Source: Anaerobacillus sp. (GTDB lineage: Bacteria; Bacillota; Bacilli; Bacillales_H; Anaerobacillaceae). From it: a stretch of 5,176 nt of DNA. The stretch lies in the NCBI GenBank assembly GCA_007120055.1, contig SKOL01000462.1, positions 1-5,176 on the forward strand, in the 5' to 3' direction. Position numbers and translations under genes: made by a program. Positions 1 through 5,176 of the stretch are shown piece by piece. The first letter of the stretch is position 1. Each line of letters starts with the position of its first letter. Under the pieces are notes generated by a model. It saw nothing but the letters and a program-made list of their open reading frames with translations, had not been told where the DNA came from and made no database searches.

Positions 1-434
1 GCTAATTGCACAATTTCTTCATCTATACCTAAAACGTTATCTGTAATATTCGACTCGATAAATTTATATCGTGTAACTTGTCTATCTTCAGCAGAGGAAA
101 TGTTTTTTCCTTGTAGTTTTTCAACGGGAACAGCAAGTTGTATCAAAGTGTTTTCAGTATGACATTCGACAGATACAGCTAAAGGAGAAGAATCTTTCTC
201 TGGAATTACAACTAATGTCATATCTGGTAAAATAGCCGTCAATTTACTTAAAAGTACTTGACCTTCTTTTAATAAAGCCGTATCAAAACTAATGTGTTCA
301 ACACCCCTAGAATAATTACTTGTAAGCTTTGCAAGCCCACGATATTCGTAAGCTAGAGCACGTTCTTGTTGTTGAAAGTGTTGCGGACGTAAAAACATCC
401 CTTCACTCCAGACCATAGTTGAATATACACTCAT
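1..434 (-). CDS. tssK: T6SS baseplate subunit TssK, N-terminal part (3' end beyond window)
   Basis: TssK is the trimeric cytoplasmic adaptor that connects the T6SS baseplate to the TssJLM membrane complex. The 144 codons seen start MSVYSTMVWSEGMFLRPQHF. The block W9-S-E-G-M-F-L-R-P-Q-H-F20, followed by a run of Gln, is the hallmark N-terminus of the TssK/ImpJ/VasE family. Family members are usually about 440-450 residues, so roughly a third is present; the reading frame stays open to the left edge. The ATG at 434 has an AGG (444-442) seven bases upstream. It begins 32 bases after the tssJ stop on the same strand, so it is probably co-transcribed with tagH and tssJ. The order FHA-tssJ-tssK is the one known from Vibrio T6SS clusters. 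Identification is firm; nothing can be said about the C-terminal domain, which is off-window. Confidence 0.95.
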   Translation of the reverse strand, partial: MSVYSTMVWSEGMFLRPQHFQQQERALAYEYRGLAKLTSNYSRGVEHISFDTALLKEGQVLLSKLTAILPDMTLVVIPEKDSSPLAVSVECHTENTLIQLAVPVEKLQGKNISSAEDRQVTRYKFIESNITDNVLGIDEEIVQL

Positions 435-466
435 TTATTAACCTGCCAATGATATTTTCTTTATCT

Positions 467-922
467 TTATTTGATTGCTAACGTCAATTCATCTAACAAA
501 AGCGTATATTTTTTATAACCTGTTCGATCTACTCTAATAACTTTTCGCCAATTTGCATTTTCTATATCACGAAAAGCTACAATTACTCCAATATACTCAA
601 CTCCAGGCTTCATGCTTGATCTATACAGCTCTGATTGTCCAGGTGATAATGACATTTCAGTTTTCGAAATCATATCAGGACCAAGAGATTCATCGGAATT
701 TTCATAAAGAGAAAAAAAACCTTGATTTTTAAATAGCGTATCAGATGTGAGTTCAAAGATATGGATTACCACTGGCGAAGGGCGCCCATTCATATCTGGG
801 TTTATATTGTCTCCAGCTATAACCTCCACCTTGCTATAAGGTGGGACTATCATATTTACTACACTACATCCAACTAACAATGATATAGACACTATTGATA
901 AAAATTTCATTACAATTTTCAC
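467..922 (-). CDS. tssJ: T6SS outer-membrane lipoprotein TssJ
   Basis: TssJ (VasD/SciN family) is the lipoprotein that tethers the TssL-TssM envelope complex to the inner face of the outer membrane. The 151-residue product starts with a short basic, hydrophobic signal peptide and a lipobox L16-V17-G18-C19; the mature protein would begin at Cys19. Ser at position +2 favours outer-membrane sorting over inner-membrane retention. Family signatures are N45-G-R-P-S-P-V-V-I-H-I-F-E-L58, F69-F-S-L-Y73, P94-G-Q96 and I111 to R126 (containing A-F-R-D-I and N-W-R). Size is normal for the family. The start codon is GTG: a strong AAGGA lies seven bases upstream of it, whereas the in-frame ATG at 910 would be 19 bases from that site and has none of its own. 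Only 4 bases separate it from the tagH stop, so translation is probably coupled. Confidence 0.95.
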   Translation of the reverse strand: MKIVMKFLSIVSISLLVGCSVVNMIVPPYSKVEVIAGDNINPDMNGRPSPVVIHIFELTSDTLFKNQGFFSLYENSDESLGPDMISKTEMSLSPGQSELYRSSMKPGVEYIGVIVAFRDIENANWRKVIRVDRTGYKKYTLLLDELTLAIK

Positions 923-926
923 ATTA

Positions 927-2153
927 CTATCCTTCTATATTTTTAATTGCCATCTCATATGCTTTTGAAAAATCTTCCAAATAAAACCTTTCTTGGTCCT
1001 CTATATCCAAATCATTGTTTAATTTTTCATAAATATTTTCATATTTTTTCCAATTATTTTTATTATTATGAAGTCTAATGTTGAATAAAAGGTTTTCTTT
1101 CTGAATAGCTTGTTCAGATATATTTTGGGGATCGAGTAATTTCATAACCCCAGAAACAGCACCATGAACACCGTTAATCATCGCTTTTTCATGATATTCG
1201 ATATCTTGAAATGCAGATTTTATTGCTACTTCAGGAGCTAGGAAGCTTGCACTTTTTCTATTGTATAAATTATGTATTGCATCATCGATGTTTGCTGAAA
1301 ATTTTAATGGATTATTTTCTGACTGCTGGAATGCTGTATGGTTTAATCTATTTTTTTGTTTAAACTTAGCACGATTGTGTAATGTTTTCATTAGCCCATC
1401 CAACATTAAGGCATAAGATCTACCCAATTCTTTAAACCACACTTCTTTATCTATATCTGGTATTAAATTTTTATTAATACCAGCACCAGAGAGAAATGCA
1501 TTTAACAAACCATCTAATTTTAAATCAGATTGCTTCTCAATTTTTCTAAATAGTGGCAATTGTTCTTCTTCATTGGCAGAGCAGATTTCCATATTGTTAC
1601 TTACTGATTTTGTATCAAAAAAGTCTTCTATACCACCAATCTCTGGCTCATGTAAAATACTTGTAGCCTCTTCCTGAGATAAAAACAAGTTTGCATCAAA
1701 ACCGAAATCCATGTTATTCATTGGCCCAATTTCAACCGATTTTTTTAAACAATCTCTAGGCGATAACGTATGAGAGGATGAGCTTATAGCATTTTTATCT
1801 AATGATAATTCTGACTGATTTTTGATTAAAGAGACTTCTATTTCATAATCACCGAAACTGATAGTGTCTCTATGAGTAAGTGTGATTTCAACGCCGGCTC
1901 CGATAGGACTCACTGATTTGTTAATGAAAATGCCATTAGTTGATAAATCCCTCAACAAGTAGCTACTTCCGGATTTTGAGATCTCACCATGAACACCTGA
2001 GATAATTCTTTCTGGATCAGGCAAGATCCAGTCACAAGTGTCAGCTCGACCAAACTTAATAGAGCCGTGTTCATCCTCGGCAGAAAGCGTATAAACACTT
2101 TTTAACTCAGGTGTAAACTTGTGAAAACTGGTAATGGAAAGAACTAAATCCAT
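927..2153 (-). CDS. tagH: T6SS-associated FHA-domain protein TagH (Fha/ImpI/VasC type)
   Basis: A 408-residue cytoplasmic protein with an N-terminal forkhead-associated domain (about residues 5-112), a Ser- and acidic-rich linker (about 113-210) and the C-terminal domain specific to T6SS FHA proteins (about 212-408). The phosphothreonine-binding landmarks are intact: G35-R36, S52-x-x-H55 and S71-T72-N73-G74. The C-terminal signatures are F220-L-S-G-A-G225 and E279-N-N-P-L-K-F285, followed by a helical segment ending F-x-x-A-Y. In studied systems such proteins are phosphorylated by, or bind partners phosphorylated by, a PpkA-type kinase and promote T6SS assembly; such a kinase is encoded divergently at 2484. 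The start was chosen at the ATG at 2153 (MDLVLSITSF, like other family N-termini) because AGAGG lies five bases upstream. An ATG six codons earlier (2171) lacks a Shine-Dalgarno sequence and would add only MRLEVN. It heads the operon tagH-tssJ-tssK. Confidence 0.93.
   Translation of the reverse strand: MDLVLSITSFHKFTPELKSVYTLSAEDEHGSIKFGRADTCDWILPDPERIISGVHGEISKSGSSYLLRDLSTNGIFINKSVSPIGAGVEITLTHRDTISFGDYEIEVSLIKNQSELSLDKNAISSSSHTLSPRDCLKKSVEIGPMNNMDFGFDANLFLSQEEATSILHEPEIGGIEDFFDTKSVSNNMEICSANEEEQLPLFRKIEKQSDLKLDGLLNAFLSGAGINKNLIPDIDKEVWFKELGRSYALMLDGLMKTLHNRAKFKQKNRLNHTAFQQSENNPLKFSANIDDAIHNLYNRKSASFLAPEVAIKSAFQDIEYHEKAMINGVHGAVSGVMKLLDPQNISEQAIQKENLLFNIRLHNNKNNWKKYENIYEKLNNDLDIEDQERFYLEDFSKAYEMAIKNIEG
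930..934 (-). promoter_or_regulatory. Shine-Dalgarno site deciding the tssJ GTG start
   Basis: AAGGA on the minus strand ends seven bases before the GTG at 922. It lies within the last two sense codons of tagH (GAA GGA, then the TAG stop), so ribosomes finishing tagH uncover it. The spacing fits GTG and not the in-frame ATG at 910. Confidence 0.7.
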
Positions 2154-2158
2154 GTTAA

Positions 2159-2163
2159 CCTCT
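2159..2163 (-). promoter_or_regulatory. Shine-Dalgarno site deciding the tagH start
   Basis: AGAGG on the minus strand sits five bases before the ATG at 2153. The alternative ATG at 2171 is preceded by AACAAGATTCTG, which has no good match. The site lies inside the six codons that the longer reading would add. This supports the shorter 408-residue product. Confidence 0.65.
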
Positions 2164-2283
2164 AATCTCATCAGAATCTTGTTTTATTAAATTTAACCTA
2201 ACGCACTACGGACCGATACAAATCAGCCCATTGATAATAAAGTCAGTAATAGGATAGCTATCGCTCAGCTTATAGATAGGCGA

Positions 2284-2311
2284 ATAATGAATCATTTCAG
2301 ATTCAATTCAA
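2284..2311 (-). promoter_or_regulatory. Candidate sigma-70 promoter of the tagH-tssJ-tssK operon
   Basis: On the minus strand, TTGAAT (2311-2306, four of six consensus bases) is followed after 16 bases by CATTAT (2289-2284, four of six). Transcription would start near 2277, giving a leader of roughly 125 bases that contains the palindrome at 2253-2262. The -35 element is one of three overlapping TTGAAT copies created by the ATTCA tandem repeat. It is the best minus-strand match I found, but only moderate; AT-rich DNA yields such matches by chance. Confidence 0.3.
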
Positions 2312-2336
2312 TTCAAAGTTAACCTACAAAGCTAAA

Positions 2337-2364
2337 TATAGAACCAAGATCAAATTTTTATAAT
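2337..2364 (+). promoter_or_regulatory. Candidate promoter of the kinase gene
   Basis: A perfect -10 hexamer TATAAT (2359-2364) is preceded at 16 bases by a poor -35 (TATAGA, three of six). Transcription would start near 2371, leaving a leader of about 110 bases. A second option is TATAGC at 2449-2454, 30 bases before the ATG, with no recognisable -35. Either could depend on an activator. Confidence 0.25.
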
Positions 2365-2471
2365 TTATTGTTTCATATTTCACCTAATCTCTGTTAACTA
2401 GTGAGAATTTTATTTTAATCAAGCTCTATTTTTAAACGTGTCAGGGACTATAGCAAGCTCTGTTTAGAGGC

Positions 2472-2476
2472 AGGAG
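2472..2476 (+). promoter_or_regulatory. Shine-Dalgarno site of the kinase gene
   Basis: AGGAG lies seven bases before the ATG at 2484, inside a purine-rich tract (2467-2480). It fixes the start and so shows that the unusual roughly 100-residue N-terminal extension before the kinase domain is really translated. Confidence 0.75.
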
Positions 2477-2483
2477 AGAACAC

Positions 2484-4667
2484 ATGATAATTGACAAAAA
2501 TGAAGATAAGGAACAACTGAAGAATGGAGATAAAACTCAAATAATACAAACTAAAATAAGAAACATAGACAGTATCAAAAATAAGAATATAGAAAAAAAA
2601 AATGAGCATAGAGATAATACCATTTGCATTTCTCAAAAGTTAGATGAAATTCCAGATAACAATCAAAATTCTGAGTTAAACGTCATTAAACCAAATGTTA
2701 TTGACATAAAAGACGATAATGATAACAAAGAACACTTAAAGCAAGATTCATCTGAAAAATCAGTTTCTCGTTCAATATTATCTGCGGGTCACTTAGTTAA
2801 GGGAAGATATGTTATCGAGGCGCTAATTGGTCATGGCGGACTCTGCGACGTTTACAGAGCAAAAGATAAAGTCCTAGAGTCTTCAGGTTCTGAGTCTCCT
2901 TATGTTGCTCTCAAAGTATTACAAAGAGAATATGTTGACCAACCAGAGACAACTCGAATGCTCATACGCGAAGCTCAACATACACAAACTTTAAGTCATC
3001 CCAACATTATCCGTGTATTTGATTTTGGAGTTGATAATAAAATTTATTTCATAGTAATGGAATATTTAGATGGTGAAACTATTGAAGAACTTATTCAGCG
3101 TTCTCGTCCCACAGGTTTACCATTTAAAAAAGCAATAATCATTTTCAATCAAGTTTTAGATGCTATTAGCTATGCACACTCGCTTAATATTGTACATGCA
3201 GATTTAAAACCAGCCAATATCATGCTTGAATCCAATGGCAATGTAAAAATTCTTGATTTTGGTGTTTCTAACATGGAAAGAGCTAACCAAGACCAGTATG
3301 CGGCTCAAAAAATCGCTGATGCTCATAATCTTTTAGGGTATACTCCTAACTATGCTTCTATTAACATTCTAAAAGGCAATAAACCAAAACGTGAGGATGA
3401 TATTTTTGCATTTGCTTGCATAGCATACGAGCTGATTAGTTGTAAACATCCTTATAACCGTAAACCCGTAGATATAGTGCTAAAGGAAAAATTAAATTTA
3501 GCAAAACCAAATTCCTTACCTTTTTATGCTTGGAGACCGATTAAAAAAATTCTATCCTATCCTGAGGATAATACCTTTTTATCCGCTAAAAAACTAAAAG
3601 ACAGTTTGAATTTTACGCTAAAACCAAAAATAGCAGTCAGTATATCAGCCATCTTAGCATTAAGTATAACCATAATATTGATTAATTATTATGAGGGGAA
3701 AATATCCTCAGCTAATAAAATTATAGATCAAAGAAACAACGATATAAAATATCAGCAGACTTTACTTAATACTCCACCAGAAAAATTTCTCACCTTAACT
3801 AATTCAGATAAACTTGAACCTATTGTACGTGAGGGGCTATTACGTCATAACCAAACAGCATTGCTAAATTATTTTGAAAGCAAAATTGATGACATAATTA
3901 ATAAGAATGATAATAAGTTTCCGGATTACAATAAAATAGAATTAGTTCTCAAAAATGCTGAAAATTACTTTCCTGATTCTCATCGTCTTGAATTATTAAG
4001 CCTAGATATAAAATCCAGCAAACGTTCAACTTTACTAGCAATAGAAAGACAAATAAACTCAGCATTAGAAAAAGCTAGCTATGAATCTCTTGACGATGGG
4101 AAATCCGTTTTAGATTTATACTATGATTTAAATGAAATTAATAAAGATTATCCTTTTACTCCTTCACCTTTAGCTAGTGATATATTTGGTAAAAATCTAA
4201 AAAAAGCTCTTGCTCAGCAAGATGCTTTAGCTTTAAAAAAACTACTTAATATAGGAAATGTTTTCTTTACTTCTTTTGAACAACACAAAGAGAACTTATC
4301 TCTAAGTAATCAGATGAAAGACGCTATTGAAAAAATGAGTTTATATCTTACTGAAAAGAAAAAAGGGAGACCTGTCGATTATCCATATGATGCAGCACGA
4401 GTCTTATACAAGGATGCATTAGAAGAGTTATATCGCCGAATTGAAAATGCATCAAGTATTAACACTCTTGATGGACTCGTAACTGAATTAAACAAATTAG
4501 CAACCAAACTTCCCTCTGATTTTAGTGATATCTCAGATGTTCGATTCAAAATAGCAGATAAGTATCTAAAACTTTCAGATATTTTACTTAAAAATCGCGA
4601 GGGAACTAATGCTCGCAGGGCTGTACAAAAAGCGAATGAATTGCTTAGACAAGTCGATAGAGGGTGA
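2484..4667 (+). CDS. T6SS-associated membrane Ser/Thr protein kinase (PpkA/TagE-like)
   Basis: A 727-residue Hanks-type kinase that probably phosphorylates threonine or serine on T6SS components, the divergent TagH being the obvious candidate. Residues 1-100 are hydrophilic, rich in Lys, Asn, Asp and Glu, and probably disordered. The kinase domain spans about 105-376: glycine loop G116-H-G-G-L-C121, ATP lysine K144 in V-A-L-K, helix-C E163, catalytic loop H238-A-D240 with K242 and N245, D258-F-G260, and D306. Catalytic residues are kept, but the HRD Arg is Ala, the third glycine of the loop is Cys, and the APE motif reads S-I-N (292-294). A membrane helix (about 383-402) follows K380-P-K382, so the kinase is cytoplasmic and residues 404-727 are periplasmic. 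That ectodomain is mainly helical, with a TPR-like end (about 690-722). I see no von Willebrand A signature such as Pseudomonas PpkA carries, so no symbol is assigned. No phosphatase gene is adjacent in this window. Confidence 0.88.
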   Translation: MIIDKNEDKEQLKNGDKTQIIQTKIRNIDSIKNKNIEKKNEHRDNTICISQKLDEIPDNNQNSELNVIKPNVIDIKDDNDNKEHLKQDSSEKSVSRSILSAGHLVKGRYVIEALIGHGGLCDVYRAKDKVLESSGSESPYVALKVLQREYVDQPETTRMLIREAQHTQTLSHPNIIRVFDFGVDNKIYFIVMEYLDGETIEELIQRSRPTGLPFKKAIIIFNQVLDAISYAHSLNIVHADLKPANIMLESNGNVKILDFGVSNMERANQDQYAAQKIADAHNLLGYTPNYASINILKGNKPKREDDIFAFACIAYELISCKHPYNRKPVDIVLKEKLNLAKPNSLPFYAWRPIKKILSYPEDNTFLSAKKLKDSLNFTLKPKIAVSISAILALSITIILINYYEGKISSANKIIDQRNNDIKYQQTLLNTPPEKFLTLTNSDKLEPIVREGLLRHNQTALLNYFESKIDDIINKNDNKFPDYNKIELVLKNAENYFPDSHRLELLSLDIKSSKRSTLLAIERQINSALEKASYESLDDGKSVLDLYYDLNEINKDYPFTPSPLASDIFGKNLKKALAQQDALALKKLLNIGNVFFTSFEQHKENLSLSNQMKDAIEKMSLYLTEKKKGRPVDYPYDAARVLYKDALEELYRRIENASSINTLDGLVTELNKLATKLPSDFSDISDVRFKIADKYLKLSDILLKNREGTNARRAVQKANELLRQVDRG

Positions 4668-4742
4668 AAATGAAAACTTAAAGACCTTATTATAAAATGA
4701 TCCTATTTAATTTATAAACATCTTCATATCAAGTAACACCAA

Positions 4743-4776
4743 AGTGAGTATTAAGAATTATTTTTAAATACTCACT
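4743..4776. repeat. Perfect 10-bp inverted repeat downstream of the kinase gene
   Basis: AGTGAGTATT (4743-4752) and AATACTCACT (4767-4776) are exact reverse complements separated by 14 AT-rich bases. It lies 75 bases after the kinase stop and could fold into a hairpin that ends or stabilises the kinase transcript. However, the stem is AT-rich and no run of T follows it on either strand, so it is not a typical rho-independent terminator. A protein-binding operator is the alternative. Confidence 0.5.
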
Positions 4777-4869
4777 AGCTCCAGTTTATTTAATAACTTT
4801 TCAGTAAAATCGATGCTTTGTGAGGTCAGTTAATAGAACTACGTCAAGAGGCCGATACTGTACCGCCCC

Positions 4870-4881
4870 AAACAAACTTCG
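4870..4881 (+). repeat. 12-bp direct repeat, copy 1
   Basis: AAACAAACTTCG, identical to 5031-5042, 161 bases apart. The flanks differ, so the identity is limited to these 12 bases. No function can be assigned. Confidence 0.45.
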
Positions 4882-5021
4882 GTCAGGATTAGACAAAAAA
4901 ACTTATATAAACACCTGTTCAAATTGAGAATTCACTCGCAAGCATTACATTAGTAGAATCTAATACTTTAGTGCTAATCTATTGCTGAATGAACTATGTA
5001 AAGCGAAAATCAACAGCCTCT

Positions 5022-5049
5022 AGGACAAATAAACAAACTTCGCTATACT
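5022..5049 (+). promoter_or_regulatory. Candidate sigma-70 promoter of the DUF368 gene
   Basis: AGGACA (5022-5027, four of six -35 bases) is followed after 16 bases by TATACT (5044-5049, five of six -10 bases). Transcription would begin near 5056, giving a leader of about 30 bases. This is the best-scoring promoter I can see in the window and shows that the gene need not depend on read-through from the T6SS kinase. Confidence 0.45.
5031..5042 (+). repeat. 12-bp direct repeat, copy 2, inside a promoter spacer
   Basis: AAACAAACTTCG, identical to 4870-4881. This copy fills most of the spacer between the candidate -35 and -10 elements of the DUF368 gene, a position where a bound regulator would interfere with RNA polymerase. 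The regulatory role is inference only. Confidence 0.45.
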
Positions 5050-5085
5050 TCTCCACCGCTCAATAGCCACCTTTAGGTCAGTATA

Positions 5086-5176
5086 ATGAATTATCTCAGC
5101 ACATTTTTAAAAGGGATCGCTATGGGAGCAGCAGATGTTGTTCCAGGTGTCTCTGGCGGCACTATCGCTTTTATTA
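5086..5176 (+). CDS. DUF368 family membrane protein (PopT-type), N-terminal fragment
   Basis: Thirty complete codons, beginning MNYLSTFLKGIAMGAADVVP and running off the right edge. The block G10-x-x-M-G-A-A-D-V-V-P-G-V-S-G-G-T26 is the N-terminal signature of the DUF368 family of polytopic inner-membrane proteins. Members of this family have been shown to recycle undecaprenyl phosphate across the membrane for cell-wall and surface-polymer synthesis (PopT); that role is transferred here from the family. The ATG at 5086 has a weak AGG (5075-5077) eight bases upstream. It has its own candidate promoter and no functional link to the T6SS genes, so it probably represents the chromosome flanking the cluster. 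Its short visible part looks richer in G and C than the T6SS genes, partly because the motif is rich in Gly and Ala. Confidence 0.9.
   Translation, partial: MNYLSTFLKGIAMGAADVVPGVSGGTIAFI

Larger units (their letters stand above)
2172..2483. promoter_or_regulatory. Divergent control region between tagH and the kinase gene
   Basis: About 310 AT-rich bases separate the two divergent genes and must hold promoters for both. No credible gene or RNA gene was seen. Structures present are a perfect palindrome GATAGCTATC (2253-2262), three tandem copies of ATTCA (2301-2315), GTTAAC at 2318 and 2393 (a third copy is at 2154, just outside), and candidate promoters listed separately. I found no convincing sigma-54 (-24/-12) element on either strand, although some T6SS operons use one. 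Confidence 0.6.
4668..5085. other. 418-base intergenic region between the T6SS cluster and the DUF368 gene
   Basis: No supportable gene or RNA gene lies here. The longest plus-strand ATG frame I traced is 25 codons (4989-5066), without a Shine-Dalgarno site. The region contains a perfect 10-bp inverted repeat (4743-4776), a 12-bp direct repeat (4870-4881 and 5031-5042), two copies of AGGTCAGT (4823-4830 and 5075-5082) and a candidate promoter for the DUF368 gene. It marks the edge of the T6SS cluster on this side. I see no tRNA, integrase or insertion-sequence end in it. Confidence 0.6.

Noticed and set aside
2154..2171. Upstream in-frame ATG at 2171 giving a 414-residue TagH
   Set aside because: No Shine-Dalgarno sequence before it; the ATG at 2153 has AGAGG at five bases and gives the usual family N-terminus.
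2440..2484. Possible sigma-54 promoter near the kinase start
   Set aside because: Neither strand shows the GG and GC pairs at the right spacing; TTGCTA on the minus strand lacks an upstream TGGC element.
2448..2636. 62-codon minus-strand frame antisense to the kinase start
   Set aside because: Its hydrophobic product is the mirror of the Lys/Asn/Asp-rich kinase N-terminus in AT-rich DNA; it overlaps the kinase Shine-Dalgarno site and has no support as a gene.
4670..4681. ATG AAA ACT TAA just after the kinase stop
   Set aside because: A three-codon frame; could be read as the remnant of a lost gene, but nothing downstream resembles coding sequence.
4860..4884. ACCG ... CGGT short inverted repeat as a terminator stem
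   Set aside because: Only four base pairs around a 14-base loop; expected by chance and not followed by a convincing T-run.
4989..5066. 25-codon plus-strand frame overlapping the DUF368 promoter
   Set aside because: No Shine-Dalgarno site, no recognisable product, and it spans the promoter candidate.
1..5176. CRISPR array, tRNA, rRNA or insertion sequence
   Set aside because: No regularly spaced repeats, cloverleaf-like sequence or transposase frame is visible on either strand.

Overview
This window is the end of a type VI secretion system (T6SS) gene cluster and its junction with an unrelated chromosomal gene. The DNA is AT-rich, the ribosome-binding sites are ordinary Shine-Dalgarno sequences, and there is a TssJ lipoprotein. 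The order FHA protein - tssJ - tssK matches the Vibrio-type T6SS. Together these suggest a gammaproteobacterium, probably marine (Vibrionales or Alteromonadales sense), but nothing in the sequence fixes genus or species.

Layout. Positions 1-2153 (minus strand) hold three closely packed genes read right to left: tagH (FHA-domain protein, 2153-927), tssJ (outer-membrane lipoprotein, 922-467) and the first 144 codons of tssK (baseplate adaptor, 434 to beyond the left edge). Gaps are 4 and 32 bases, so this is one operon that probably continues into other T6SS genes outside the window. Positions 2154-2483 are a divergent control region with a candidate promoter on each strand. Positions 2484-4667 (plus strand) encode a 727-residue membrane-anchored Ser/Thr protein kinase with a long disordered N-terminus, an atypical kinase domain, one membrane helix and a helical extracytoplasmic domain of about 325 residues. 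Positions 4668-5085 contain no supportable gene but hold a perfect 10-bp inverted repeat, a 12-bp direct repeat and a candidate sigma-70 promoter. From 5086 to the right edge lies the start of a DUF368 (PopT-type) membrane protein unrelated to the T6SS.

How the genes work together. TssJ anchors the TssJLM envelope complex to the outer membrane, and TssK links that complex to the baseplate. The kinase and the FHA protein, which binds phosphothreonine, look like the two halves of a threonine-phosphorylation switch for T6SS assembly. It would resemble PpkA/Fha1 of Pseudomonas, but the kinase here has a different sensor domain and departs from consensus at several kinase motifs. No cognate PP2C phosphatase is visible in the window.

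The most interesting material is in the kinase: HAD in place of HRD, paired loss of the APE Glu and its usual Arg partner, few phosphorylatable residues in the activation segment, and an unassigned ectodomain. The two intergenic regions also contain unexplained repeats.
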